DNA of 64,000 nt, taken from the NCBI RefSeq assembly GCF_005146945.1, contig NZ_SWMS01000003.1:62001-126000 (forward strand), in the 5' to 3' direction. Below, piece by piece: positions 35,700 through 44,771 of the stretch. The number at the start of each line of letters is the position of its first letter. Position 1 is the stretch's first letter. This DNA is from Prauserella endophytica. Lineage in GTDB: Bacteria > Actinomycetota > Actinomycetes > Mycobacteriales > Pseudonocardiaceae. The notes below the pieces were generated by a model. It was not told the origin of the DNA. It saw only the letters and a list, made by a program, of their open reading frames with translations, and did not search any database. Both the position numbers and the translations under genes were made by a program.

Positions 35700-36976
35700 C
35701 GGTGCAGATCGTGTCGCTGGCCGTGCTGCTGGCGATGTTCGTGCTCGCGTCGTTCGTGCCGGTCAACCTCGGCATCCTGGCGCTGGTCGCGGCGTTCGTC
35801 GTCGGCGTCGGGCTCGGCGGCCTCGACATCGACGGCATGCTGGGCGGCTTCCCTGCCGACCTGCTCGTGCTGCTCGTCGGTGTGACCTACCTTTTCGGGA
35901 TCGCCCAGACCAACGGGACGCTGGAGCGCATCGTCGACGGCGGCGTGCGGCTCGTGCGCGGCCGCGTCGCGCTGGTGCCGTGGCTGCTGTTCGTCCTCAC
36001 GGCGTTCGTGGCGGCGGTGGGCGCGCTGAGCGCGGCGGCCGTGGCGATCGTGGCGCCCATCGCGATGCGGTTCGCCCAGCAGTACCGGATCAGCCCGCTG
36101 CTCACCGGGCTCATGGTGGTCCAGGGTGCGACGGCCGGTTCGTTCTCGCCGCTGAGCCCGTTCGGTGCCATCACCGGGCAGCTGCTCGTCGGTGCAGGGC
36201 TGCCCGATCAGCAGCCGTGGCTGTTCCTCAACAGCTTCCTGTTCAACGCCGCGCTCGGCATCGTCGTGTTCTGCCTCTTCGGCGGCGTGCGGCTGGTCCG
36301 GGAGCGCAGGCGGGACGAGCCCGGGGTGGAGGCGGAGGGCGCCGGCGGTGGAGTCGCCACGGCGACCGTCACCACGACGCGGACCCGGTTCACGGTCCAC
36401 CAGGCGCTCACCCTGGCGGGCCTGGGCGGACTTGTCGTGGCCGGCACCGCCTTCGGCCTCGACGTCGGCTTCACGGCGCTCACCATCGGTCTCGTGCTGA
36501 CGCTGCTGGCGCCGAAGGACTACGCCGAGGCCATCGGCCGTATCCCGTGGTCGGCCGTCCTGCTGGTGTGCGGGGTGATCACCTACGTCGGCGTGCTCGA
36601 CGAGATCGGCACGATCGACTACCTGCGGGACCTGATCTCCGGCGGCGGGAGCCCGCTGCTCACCGCGCTGGCCGCCGCCTACATCGGCGGGGTCATCTCG
36701 GCGTTCGCCTCGACGGCTGGCGTGCTGGGCGCGTCGGTCCCGCTCGCGGTGCCGCTGCTCGAAGACGGCGCGCTGCCCCTGCTGGGCACCATCAGCGCGA
36801 TCGGCATCGCCTCCAGCGTGGTGGACGTCAGCCCGCTGTCCACCAACGGCGCCCTGCTCGTGGCCAACCAGCAGTCGATGGACAACCGGCTGTTCTTCCG
36901 CAAGCTGCTGTCGTGGGCGGTTCCGGTGATCGCGCTGGCGCCGGGGTTGAGCTGGCTGATCTTCGTCGTGCTGTGA
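35696..36976 (+). CDS. MatC-like dicarboxylate carrier (SLC13/CitM superfamily)
   Basis: 426 residues, about eleven helices, with a hydrophilic central loop near 200-225. The N-terminus FVPVNLGILALVAAFVVG matches the MatC_N region of malonate/dicarboxylate carriers. PFGAITGQLL and DVSPLSTNGALLVANQQ are typical ion-transporter re-entrant motifs. The TTG start at 35696 overlaps the SsuD stop and has GGAGGGAG seven bases upstream; a GTG at 35702 is the alternative. The coupling suggests transport of a sulfonated or carboxylated substrate. Confidence 0.85.
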   Translation: MTVQIVSLAVLLAMFVLASFVPVNLGILALVAAFVVGVGLGGLDIDGMLGGFPADLLVLLVGVTYLFGIAQTNGTLERIVDGGVRLVRGRVALVPWLLFVLTAFVAAVGALSAAAVAIVAPIAMRFAQQYRISPLLTGLMVVQGATAGSFSPLSPFGAITGQLLVGAGLPDQQPWLFLNSFLFNAALGIVVFCLFGGVRLVRERRRDEPGVEAEGAGGGVATATVTTTRTRFTVHQALTLAGLGGLVVAGTAFGLDVGFTALTIGLVLTLLAPKDYAEAIGRIPWSAVLLVCGVITYVGVLDEIGTIDYLRDLISGGGSPLLTALAAAYIGGVISAFASTAGVLGASVPLAVPLLEDGALPLLGTISAIGIASSVVDVSPLSTNGALLVANQQSMDNRLFFRKLLSWAVPVIALAPGLSWLIFVVL

Positions 36977-37030
36977 CGTCCCGCCGCGTGACGGGGTGCG
37001 TTCGTCCCTGTTCGGAGCGATGATGGAGGG

Positions 37031-37429
37031 GTGAGCACCTCAGCGGGCGCCGGCCGCGAGGAAGAGCCGCCGGCCAACCAGGGCAGTACGGACGTACCAG
37101 GAGGGCCCTCGCCCAACGCGCAGGGCGAGGGGGTGACGGGTCCGCAGGCCAGGCCTGAGCCTGTGGTCAAGCGCACCCGGATCAGTGCCGCGTGGGTAGC
37201 CGCGATCGTCGGCGTCCTGGTGCTGATCCTGTTGCTGATCTTCATCCTGCAGAACCAGGCCTCCGCGACGGTGAACTTCCTCTGGATGTCCGGCTCGCTC
37301 CCGGTGGGCGTGGGGGTGCTGCTGGCCGCGGTCGGCGGCGCCCTGCTCGTCGCACTGCTGGGCGCCGCCAGGATCCTCCAGCTGCGGCACCGCTTCCGGA
37401 AGGCCAACGGCGGCCGTCACCAAGCCTGA
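37031..37429 (+). CDS. LapA-like (DUF1049) membrane protein
   Basis: 132 residues. A polar Pro/Gly-rich N-terminus (about 1-48) precedes two helices, AAIVGVLVLILLLIFILQNQ and a Gly/Ala-rich second one, with the LapA-type ILQNQASATVNFLWMSGSLP link and a basic C-terminus. The related E. coli LapA helps control lipopolysaccharide; the role in actinobacteria is undefined. The GTG at 37031 follows GGAGGG. Monocistronic. Confidence 0.85.
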   Translation: MSTSAGAGREEEPPANQGSTDVPGGPSPNAQGEGVTGPQARPEPVVKRTRISAAWVAAIVGVLVLILLLIFILQNQASATVNFLWMSGSLPVGVGVLLAAVGGALLVALLGAARILQLRHRFRKANGGRHQA

Positions 37430-37436
37430 CCGACGC

Positions 37437-37540
37437 GCCCCAAGGCCACCTTTGTTGCTCCCACCCGTCTCCCACCGCCACCCAAACGGAGGCGCTGCGC
37501 GCCGCGGTGTTCGGGCCACGCAACAAAGGTGGCCTTGGGG
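37437..37540. repeat. Palindromic intergenic repeat sharing modules with the 14-kb repeats
   Basis: The left arm at 37437-37458 (CCCCAAGGCCACCTTTGTTG and flanks) and the right arm at 37520-37540 pair over 21 bp without mismatch around a loop of about 61 bases. The loop contains CTCCCACCGCCACCCAAACG, which continues into GAGGC. This is the reverse complement, with small changes, of the GCCTCCGTTTGGGTGGTGGG module at 14309. The arms share AAGGCCACC with the 14-kb units. It lies between the convergent LapA and LLM genes and may end both transcripts. Confidence 0.82.
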
Positions 37541-37551
37541 GCACGATGCCG

Positions 37552-38613
37552 TCAGGCGGGCTGGGCGGCGAAGGCGGGCATGATCTCGTCGTGGACGAGA
37601 CGGAGCTGTTCGCGCATCGTCGCCACGCCGGGCAGTTCCATGCCCGAGAACGCCTTCACCAGTGCGGCGTCGGTGATCGCCAGGATGAGGTGGTTGACAC
37701 CGGCCGACGTGATCTGGGACTTGATCTTGTCGGCACACTCCTCGGGTGTGCCCGCCACCGAGAGCCGGTCGGCCAGCTCCGGCGAGGTCAGCTCGAACGC
37801 GCGGTCCACCCTGCCCTCGCCGACGGCGGCGATGATGTCGGTCAGCTCGGCCGGGTCGACGTCGTTGCGCTCCAGCTGCTCGACCGGCATCGACGACGCG
37901 TACAACCCCACCATCGCGCGCGCCGCGTCCTTGGCCGCCCGCGAGTCAGGGCCGGTGGCGAACACGATCCACGCGCCCAGGTCCAGCGAGGCGGCGTCGC
38001 GGCCCGCCCGCTCGGCCCCGGCACGGACGTTGTCCACCATGTACTCGTACGCGCGCTTGGTGTAGCTCAGCGCGTGATGGACGCCGTCGGAGATCTCACC
38101 CGCGGTCTGGAACGACTTCGGGCCGCGCATGGCGCCGAGCTTCACCGGCACCCGCTCCTGCACCGGGCGGGCGAAGCTGAACAGGCCACTGTAGGAGTAG
38201 AACTCGCCGTCGTAGGTGATCGCGCCCTCGTCGAGCAGCGTGCGCACGACGTGGTGGGCCTCCTTCATCCGGGTCAGGGGCTTCGTCTTGACCCAGTCGA
38301 TGCCGTACTGCGCGAGCAGGCCGAAGTTGCCCGATCCGAGCACGCATTCGGCGCGGCCTCCCGTCAGCTCGTCGAGCGTCGCCGTGGCCTGGGCGATCAG
38401 CGACGGCTCGCGCAGCGTCACCGCCGAGAGGCTCGGCCCGAACCGGATGTTCTTCGTCTTGTCGGCCGCCGCCGCGAACAGCAGCCACAGGTCCTTGTGC
38501 CACGTCTCGTCCGCGGCGTAGCAGGCGTAGAACCCGAGCTCGTCGGCGAGCTTGATGGACTCGATCGTGTCGTCGAGGGGATAGTCGGGCAGCATCACGT
38601 AACTGAATCGCAT
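37552..38613 (-). CDS. LLM class, probably F420-dependent oxidoreductase (Mer-like)
   Basis: 353 residues with the luciferase-like TIM barrel: MRFSYVMLPDYPLDDTIES, LGFYACYAADETWHKDLWL, IRFGPSLSAVTLREPSLIAQ and GRAECVLGSGNFGLL. The pattern resembles methylenetetrahydromethanopterin reductase-like F420 enzymes rather than FMN monooxygenases. It is the last gene of a six-gene operon, 21 bp after the aldehyde dehydrogenase. Substrate unknown; it probably acts on an intermediate of the same pathway. Confidence 0.87.
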   Translation of the reverse strand: MRFSYVMLPDYPLDDTIESIKLADELGFYACYAADETWHKDLWLLFAAAADKTKNIRFGPSLSAVTLREPSLIAQATATLDELTGGRAECVLGSGNFGLLAQYGIDWVKTKPLTRMKEAHHVVRTLLDEGAITYDGEFYSYSGLFSFARPVQERVPVKLGAMRGPKSFQTAGEISDGVHHALSYTKRAYEYMVDNVRAGAERAGRDAASLDLGAWIVFATGPDSRAAKDAARAMVGLYASSMPVEQLERNDVDPAELTDIIAAVGEGRVDRAFELTSPELADRLSVAGTPEECADKIKSQITSAGVNHLILAITDAALVKAFSGMELPGVATMREQLRLVHDEIMPAFAAQPA

Positions 38614-38634
38614 TGTCTCCCACCTTCGCGGACG

Positions 38635-40071
38635 TCAGACGTCTAAATTGGACATCACGTGCTTGACCCTCGTGTAGTCCTCGAGGCCGTACATGGACAG
38701 GTCCTTGCCGTACCCCGAGTGCTTGAACCCGCCGTGTGGCATCTCCGCGACCAGCGGGATGTGCGTGTTGATCCAGACACAGCCGAAGTCGAGCCCCTTC
38801 GACATCCGCATCGCCCTGCCGTGGTCGCGGGTCCACACCGACGACGCGAGCCCGTACTCGACGCCGTTGGCCCACCGCAGTGCCTCGTCCTCGTCGGTGA
38901 ACCGCTGCACGCTGATCACCGGACCGAACACCTCCTGCTGCACCACCTCGTCGTCCTGGCGCAGCCCCGCGACGACCGTGGGCGCGTAGAAGAACCCCCG
39001 CTCGCCCACCCGCTCGCCGCCGTGGGCGACGTTCGCGTGGTCGGGCAGCCGGTCGACGAACCCGCTGACCTTCGCGAGCTGGTCGGCGTTGTTGAGCGGA
39101 CCGTAGTCCACATCGGACTCCGCGCCGGTGCGCGTGCCCGCCGCCTGCTCCGCCAGCGCCGCCACCAGCTCGTCGTGCACCCTCGGCCCGGCCAGCACCC
39201 GGCTCGCGGCGGTGCAGTCCTGGCCCGCGTTGAAGTAGCCCGCCGCGGCCACGGCCTCCGCGGTGGCGGCGATGTCGGCGTCGTCGAACACGATCACCGG
39301 TGCCTTGCCACCGAGCTCGAGGTGCACCCGCTTGAGGTCTGCCGCCGCCGAGGCCGCCACCTCCCGGCCCGCGCGCACACTGCCCGTGATCGACGCCATC
39401 GCCGGAATCGGGTGAGACACCAGCCTGGCGCCGGTCTCCCGGTCGCCGCAGATCACGTTGAACACCCCCGGCGGCAGGAACTCCGCTGCCAGCTCGGCCA
39501 GGAACACCGTGCTCACCGGCGTGGTGTCGGAGGGCTTCAGCACCACGGCGTTGCCCGCCGCCAGCGCCGGCGCGAACTTCCACAGCGCCATCAGCGCCGG
39601 ATAGTTCCACGGCGTCACCTGCGCGCACACGCCCACCGGCTCACGGCGGATCCACGACGTGTGCCCGCGCAGGTACTCGCCCGCCGACTTGCCCTCCAGC
39701 ACCCGCGCCGCACCCGCGAAGAACCGCAGCTGGTCGAGCAGCATCGGCAGCTCCTCCTGCCGGGTCAGCTCCAGCGGCTTGCCGGTGTTCTCGCATTCCA
39801 GAGCCAGCAGCTCGTCAGCGCGCTCCTCGATCCGGTCGGCGAAGCGCGACAGCGCGAGCTGCCGCTCGGCCGGCGTCGAATCGCGCCACGTGGCGAACGC
39901 GTCGCGCGCCACGGTCAGCGCCCGGTCCACGTCCTCCCGCCCGGACACCGGCGCCGTCGCGAAGACGTCACCGGTGGTGGGATCGACCAGGTCCGCGGTC
40001 CGGCCGCTGAGCGCGTCGGCGTACTCGCCGCCGACGAAGTTCCGTACCGTGCGCACCGCAGTGCTCGTCAT
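38635..40071 (-). CDS. Aldehyde dehydrogenase (gamma-aminobutyraldehyde dehydrogenase-like)
   Basis: 478 residues. Catalytic residues are N156 in TPWNYP, E252 in LELGGKAP and C286 in [20 protein letters not shown] and the C-terminal [14 protein letters not shown] are characteristic of aminoaldehyde/betaine-aldehyde-type enzymes. It oxidises an (amino)aldehyde to acid with NAD(P)+. The start overlaps the permease stop by ATGA. The neighbouring APC permease and FAD oxidase fit degradation of an amine or amino acid. Confidence 0.9.
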   Translation of the reverse strand: MTSTAVRTVRNFVGGEYADALSGRTADLVDPTTGDVFATAPVSGREDVDRALTVARDAFATWRDSTPAERQLALSRFADRIEERADELLALECENTGKPLELTRQEELPMLLDQLRFFAGAARVLEGKSAGEYLRGHTSWIRREPVGVCAQVTPWNYPALMALWKFAPALAAGNAVVLKPSDTTPVSTVFLAELAAEFLPPGVFNVICGDRETGARLVSHPIPAMASITGSVRAGREVAASAAADLKRVHLELGGKAPVIVFDDADIAATAEAVAAAGYFNAGQDCTAASRVLAGPRVHDELVAALAEQAAGTRTGAESDVDYGPLNNADQLAKVSGFVDRLPDHANVAHGGERVGERGFFYAPTVVAGLRQDDEVVQQEVFGPVISVQRFTDEDEALRWANGVEYGLASSVWTRDHGRAMRMSKGLDFGCVWINTHIPLVAEMPHGGFKHSGYGKDLSMYGLEDYTRVKHVMSNLDV

Positions 40072-41561
40072 GTGCCCTCCCTGGAGTTCGCGACCGCGTC
40101 ACCGGCGATCGCGTCGCTGTGCCGGTACGGCCGCAGCAGCACGAGGACCAGCAGGCCCGCGCCCACCACGACGACCCCGGAGAGCAGCACCAGGTAGTCG
40201 TCGTACCAGGGCGCGTCCGGCGTGCGCGGCCACACCATGTTCACGATCGCCACGACGCCGTAGAGCAGCGCCGCGACGTTGACGGGCAGGCCCCAGCGGC
40301 CCAGCGTGAAGCTGCCCGAGGGGCGCCAGCCCTTCAGCCGGGCCCGCAACGCGGCGAGCACGACCATCTGGAAGCCGAGGTAGATGCCCAGCACCGCGAA
40401 GGAGACGATCTTGGTGATCGCGTCCTCGGAGAAGCGCGACACGAGCACCACCACGGCCGGCACCACGGCGGCCACCAGCAGCGTGTACGGCGGCACGCCG
40501 CGGGCGCGGGAGAAGCGGGCGAGCACGCCGCTGCCCGGCAGCATCCGGTCCCTGGCGTAGGAGTACATCAGCCTGCTGGCCGCCGCCTGCAGGCTCAGCG
40601 CGCAGGACAGGAACGACACCAGCACGACCGCCAGCACCACCTTGGCGCCCCAGTCACCGAACGCCGTCGCCAGCACGCCGGACACCGGGTCGGTGTTCTC
40701 CCCGGAGATCACCGCGCCGAAGTCGGGCACGGAGAGCACCAAGGCGAGGCACACGAACGTGGCCGCGGCACCGCCGACGTAGATCGTCATCCGCATCGCC
40801 TTGGGAATGCGCCTGCTCGCGTCCGGCACCTCCTCGGCGACGTCGCCGCAGGCCTCGAAGCCGTAGTACTGGAAGATGCCGATCAGGCTCGCCGCAAGGA
40901 ACGCCGCGAGGTACGAGCCGCCTGCCTCGGCGCCGAAGCTGTCGAACAGCACTCCGAGCCCGTGGTGCCGCTCGGAGATCAGCAGCCAGCCGCCCACCAC
41001 CAGCGCGCCGAGGATCTCGGTGGTGAACCCGATCAGCGCGGCGATGCCGAGCACCTTCGTCCCGCCGAGGTTGATCGCCGTCGCGAGCACGATCATCGCC
41101 AGCGCGCAGACGATCGTGGTGTTGGTGGACACCGTGAGGTCGAGCAGCGAGGCGAGGTACGGACCCGCGCCGTAGACGACGCTCGCGATGGTGACCAGCA
41201 GCGCGATCGCGTAGACCCAGCCGGTGAGCCACGCCCACCTCGGCCCCCACAGCCTGCGGGCCCACGGGTAGATCCCGCCCGCGATGGGGTACTGCGAGAC
41301 GACCTCGCCGAACACCAGTGCCACCAGTAGCTGCCCCAGCCCGACGATGAGCAGGCTCCAGATCATCGGCGGCCCGCCGACCGCGAGCGACACCGCGAAC
41401 AGGGTGTAGATGCCGACGACGGGGGACAGGTAGGTGAACCCGAGCGAGAAGTTCGCCCACAGGCTCATGTCCCTGCGGAACTCCGACGTGTAGCCCAGCG
41501 CGGCGAGCTGCTGGGCGTCGCTGGAGACGTCGGTCCCCGAGCCGGTGGGGGTGGTCGTCAT
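40068..41561 (-). CDS. APC superfamily amino acid/amine permease
   Basis: 497 residues from [15 protein letters not shown]. About twelve helices, with the APC hallmarks [60 protein letters not shown] and [17 protein letters not shown]. It resembles GABA/choline-type permeases and imports an amino acid or amine across the membrane. The ATG at 41561 overlaps the stop of the 90-residue gene. Specificity not determined. Confidence 0.92.
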   Translation of the reverse strand: MTTTPTGSGTDVSSDAQQLAALGYTSEFRRDMSLWANFSLGFTYLSPVVGIYTLFAVSLAVGGPPMIWSLLIVGLGQLLVALVFGEVVSQYPIAGGIYPWARRLWGPRWAWLTGWVYAIALLVTIASVVYGAGPYLASLLDLTVSTNTTIVCALAMIVLATAINLGGTKVLGIAALIGFTTEILGALVVGGWLLISERHHGLGVLFDSFGAEAGGSYLAAFLAASLIGIFQYYGFEACGDVAEEVPDASRRIPKAMRMTIYVGGAAATFVCLALVLSVPDFGAVISGENTDPVSGVLATAFGDWGAKVVLAVVLVSFLSCALSLQAAASRLMYSYARDRMLPGSGVLARFSRARGVPPYTLLVAAVVPAVVVLVSRFSEDAITKIVSFAVLGIYLGFQMVVLAALRARLKGWRPSGSFTLGRWGLPVNVAALLYGVVAIVNMVWPRTPDAPWYDDYLVLLSGVVVVGAGLLVLVLLRPYRHSDAIAGDAVANSREGT

Positions 41562-41830
41562 CGGCCACCGTCCCCGGCGTCGAGCTCGTCGAGCAGCTCC
41601 TGCCCGGAGACGACCTCGGTCGCCCAGTGCCGGTGCATCCACTCGAGGTGGTCTCCGCGACTCGCGGCGATACGCAATGTGTCCCAGTTGGGGAACAGCT
41701 GCTGGGCCACGTGGACCGTCATCAGCTTGGGGTCCACCTCGAAGATGTGCTCGAAGCGCTCCACCGCGACGTCGGTGACCTGCCGGGCGGGGGGAGGCGT
41801 GTGCTGCTCGTCGTACCGGTAGGCGCTCAC
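41558..41830 (-). CDS. Small hypothetical protein in FAD/Fe-S operon
   Basis: 90 residues with a GTG start at 41830 (MSAYRYDEQHTPPPARQ). Stop-start overlaps tie it to both neighbours (GTGA with the FAD oxidase, ATGA with the permease), so it is certainly translated as part of the operon. Notable features are HIFEVDPKLMTVHVAQQLFP, two histidines in DHLEWMHRHW and an acidic C-terminus. No family recognised. It could be an assembly factor or small subunit of the oxidase complex. Confidence 0.8.
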   Translation of the reverse strand: MSAYRYDEQHTPPPARQVTDVAVERFEHIFEVDPKLMTVHVAQQLFPNWDTLRIAASRGDHLEWMHRHWATEVVSGQELLDELDAGDGGR

Positions 41831-43341
41831 GGTGCCTCCTCGTACGCGCGCTGGAGCCCGTACTTGCCCGGGTTCATGATGTTGTTGGGATCCAGGGCCT
41901 TCTTCACCTGGAGCATCACGTCGTAGCCGCCGCCGAGCTCCAGCGGCACGAGGTCGACCTCGCCCTCGCGGCAGGAGCCGTGGCACGCGCTGATGGAGCC
42001 GCCGTGGTTCAGCGCCACCGCGGCGATGTCACGTTTGGCGTCCACCCACGCCGCCCACGCGGCGTCGTCCAGCTCCTGCTCCCAGATGCCGACGTCGATC
42101 TCGGTGAGGTAGTCGACGCCCGTGTCGGCGCTGGTGTAGAAGAACATGCCCCAGTCGTCGAAGATCGGGTGCTTGTCCCGCAGCCGCGCGACGATCGCGT
42201 GCCACTCCCGCCGCACCGCGGGCAGGTTCGTGTAGTTGACCGCCGCGTCCTCGCAGTGCCAGCTCATCGGCGCCACCTGCCCGGCGAGGGTCCGCCCGTG
42301 CAGCGGTGTGGCGTACCGGTCGTGCCGCGCGGCCCAGTCGCCGTGGGAGATCTCGTCGCCGAGGTAGCGGGCCCCGGCGTCGCGGGCGATCCGCAGCAGC
42401 CGCCTGCCACCCGCGCGGACCTCGTCGTCGTTGCCGTACGCCACGGCGCACACGAGCGCGCGAACGTCGGCGGGCTGCGGGATGTAGGCCTCGTCGTCGC
42501 GGCGCAGATAGTCCACTTTCCACTCGTCGAACAGCACCGCGCCCGCGAACGTGGCCACGCCCGCCCTCGCCAGCTCGCCAACGCAGCGGTAGGCGGAGTC
42601 GAAGTCGGAGAAGGCCCAGAACGGCGAGAACTCCGCCTCCGGTTTGGGATAGAGCTTGAGCGTGGCCTCGGTGGCGATGCCGAGCGTGCCCTGGTGGCCC
42701 ATGAACAGGTGCTTGAGCTGGTAGCCGCTGGAGCTCTTCGACACCTTGCGCCCACCGCCGTCGCCGACGCGGATCAGCTTTCCGGTCGGCAGCACCAGTT
42801 CGAAGCTCAGCACCAGGTCCCTGGTGTGCCCGAAGCGGGAGCCGACGAGCGACCAGCCGCTGGTGCCGATCCGGCCGCCCACGAGCGAGCACGGGTACGA
42901 CGCGGGATCGTCCGGGTAGATCAGGCCGTGCGTGCCGAGCACCTCGTTGAGCTTCAGCATGTTGATGCCCGTGCCGACCGTGCACGTGCGGTTGTCGAGG
43001 TCGATCTCCTTGATGTCGTTCATCCGCTTGACGTCCACGACGATGCCGCGGCGTTCCGGCACGGCGCCGTCGGTGAGCCCGGTGCCGCCGTCGCGCGGCA
43101 CGATCGGGATGCGGTGTGCGTTGGCGATGCGCACCACCTCGGCGACCTCCTCGGCGGAGCCGGGCATCACCACGAGGTCCGGCACCCGCTCACGCCAGCG
43201 GTGCACCGGGAACGGAGCGGGCACGCGGGCCCGGTTGTAGCGCGCGGTCTTCGACGTCAGCACGTACTCGCCGCCGAGCGCGTCGGTCAGCTCGGCCAGC
43301 ACGCGGTCGGACAGCTGAGGTGCGGTTCCGGTGATCGTCAT
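41827..43341 (-). CDS. FAD-linked oxidase (GlcD/lactate dehydrogenase-like)
   Basis: 504 residues. The FAD_binding_4 domain includes MPGSAEEVAEVVRIANAHRIP, the pyrophosphate loop VPRDGGTGLTDG and SLVGGRIGTSGWSLVGSRFGHT. The C-terminal FAD-oxidase domain ends KALDPNNIMNPGKYGLQ, the family signature. It oxidises a 2-hydroxy acid such as glycolate, lactate or 2-hydroxyglutarate. It overlaps the Fe-S gene by ATGA, indicating an oxidase/Fe-S electron-transfer pair at the membrane. Confidence 0.92.
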   Translation of the reverse strand: MTITGTAPQLSDRVLAELTDALGGEYVLTSKTARYNRARVPAPFPVHRWRERVPDLVVMPGSAEEVAEVVRIANAHRIPIVPRDGGTGLTDGAVPERRGIVVDVKRMNDIKEIDLDNRTCTVGTGINMLKLNEVLGTHGLIYPDDPASYPCSLVGGRIGTSGWSLVGSRFGHTRDLVLSFELVLPTGKLIRVGDGGGRKVSKSSSGYQLKHLFMGHQGTLGIATEATLKLYPKPEAEFSPFWAFSDFDSAYRCVGELARAGVATFAGAVLFDEWKVDYLRRDDEAYIPQPADVRALVCAVAYGNDDEVRAGGRRLLRIARDAGARYLGDEISHGDWAARHDRYATPLHGRTLAGQVAPMSWHCEDAAVNYTNLPAVRREWHAIVARLRDKHPIFDDWGMFFYTSADTGVDYLTEIDVGIWEQELDDAAWAAWVDAKRDIAAVALNHGGSISACHGSCREGEVDLVPLELGGGYDVMLQVKKALDPNNIMNPGKYGLQRAYEEAP

Positions 43342-44597
43342 CGTCCAGTGCTCCCGCCCACCTCGATGCCCACCGACTCGGCGAGCAGCTCGTGGATGTC
43401 CACGACGTCGATCGCGCGCGCCTCGCCTGCCTCCGACAGCGGCCGCTCCGACCACGGGCACGCCGACACGAGCGTGTCCACGTCGAGCTGGGCGGCCTTG
43501 TCGAGGCGCGAGGCGCTGATCCGCGCGGTCAGCTCCGGTTTCTCGACCGGAAGGCCACCGCCCCCGCCGGAGCAGTACGACCACTGCGTCACCCGGTCGA
43601 CGTCGTGGAAGGTCAGCCCGGGGATCGCGCGCAGGATCTGCCTCGGCTCCTGCCAGATGCCCTTGCGCTTGTTGAGGCGGCACGGATCGTGGTAGGTGAT
43701 CGTGCGCTCGATCGGCACCGTCGGTGTCAGCCTGCCCTCGGCGAGGAACCGGGCCAGGAGCTCCACCACGAGCACGATCTCGATGTCGTAGTCGTCGCCG
43801 AAGTAGGCCGGGTAGTCCTCGGTGAAGGTGATGTAGTCGTGCGGGTCGAGCACGAGCACCCGCTTGACGCCCGAGGCCCGCCAGTCTGCGAGGTTGTGCT
43901 CGGCGAAGCGCCGGGACTGGTCGCGGTAGCCCATTTCCGCGGCGGGCCCGCCGCAGCACCACTGCTCGCGCATCAGGCCGAACTCGTAACCGGCGCGCTG
44001 GAGCAGCTGGGCGACCGCGCGCGGCACCGAGGTGCGGTAGAACGCGGCCTCGCAGTCGACGAAGAGGATCGTCTCGCCGCCGATGGGAATGTCGAGGCCC
44101 TCGGCCCAGTCCCGCACGTGGTCCTGGCTCACCGGCACCTCGCCCAGTACCGGCTCGTGCGTGCGCTCGTCGGTCAGTTCGTTCCAGCGCCGGTAGCCGG
44201 GCTGGTGCACGCCGTTGTCGACGGCGAGCGCGCGCATCTGCTTCACCAGATCGACGGTGCGGGTGCGGAAGCGGTAGAAGTCCCCGGTGAACAGGGTGTT
44301 GGGGCAGCGCAGCTCGCACGCGCCGCACTGGGTGCAGTTGACGTAGTCCTCGGCGACGTCCTCGACGGTCAGCTCGCCCTGCTCCATCGCGACGACGTTG
44401 GCGTGGAAGGCGGTCGGGGTCCACGACTCGTTGCGGGTGACCTGCATGACCGGGCAGACCTCGCGGCAGAACTTGTGGCCGGAGGAGAAGCAGTTGTACG
44501 CGGCGTTGCGCCAGTCGGCGAGGAACTCCATGGTCACCGGCTCGTGGCCGTTGCCACCGCTCTCGCCTGCTGACGTGGTGGGTTCGGTGTCTGTCAT
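43338..44597 (-). CDS. Fe-S cluster-binding CCG-domain protein (GlcF/heterodisulfide reductase-like)
   Basis: 419 residues from MTDTEPTTSAGESGGNG. Cysteine sets CREVCPVMQ and CTQCGACELRCPN would hold [4Fe-4S] clusters. Two cysteine-rich CCG domains follow, with WCCGGPAAEMGYR and WSYCSGGGGGLPVEKPE. It is the electron-transfer partner of the FAD oxidase. It is the first gene of the operon; an AAATATGA palindrome in the promoter and a divergent FadR-type regulator suggest substrate-inducible control. Confidence 0.92.
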   Translation of the reverse strand: MTDTEPTTSAGESGGNGHEPVTMEFLADWRNAAYNCFSSGHKFCREVCPVMQVTRNESWTPTAFHANVVAMEQGELTVEDVAEDYVNCTQCGACELRCPNTLFTGDFYRFRTRTVDLVKQMRALAVDNGVHQPGYRRWNELTDERTHEPVLGEVPVSQDHVRDWAEGLDIPIGGETILFVDCEAAFYRTSVPRAVAQLLQRAGYEFGLMREQWCCGGPAAEMGYRDQSRRFAEHNLADWRASGVKRVLVLDPHDYITFTEDYPAYFGDDYDIEIVLVVELLARFLAEGRLTPTVPIERTITYHDPCRLNKRKGIWQEPRQILRAIPGLTFHDVDRVTQWSYCSGGGGGLPVEKPELTARISASRLDKAAQLDVDTLVSACPWSERPLSEAGEARAIDVVDIHELLAESVGIEVGGSTGR

Positions 44598-44685
44598 CGG
44601 TTGCGGCTCCACTCGGCGGCAGTCGGTTCGGGTTCGCACGTCGACGATGCTGGTAGCTCAGGTGACCGCGATCACAGTAGACTAA

Positions 44686-44703
44686 AAATATGACTTCATA
44701 TTT
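44686..44703. promoter_or_regulatory. GntR/FadR-type operator
   Basis: AAATATGA (44686-44693) and TCATATTT (44696-44703) are perfect inverted repeats around CT, in a conspicuously AT-rich patch. The site lies between the divergent Fe-S operon (start 44597) and the GntR gene (start 44772), where a FadR-type repressor would control both. Confidence 0.75.
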
Positions 44704-44771
44704 CAAATGGCAAGGGCTGGGCCGAAGATCCGGTTAAGCTCGGGACCGCAGTGCGGGGAGGAGATCCAACG

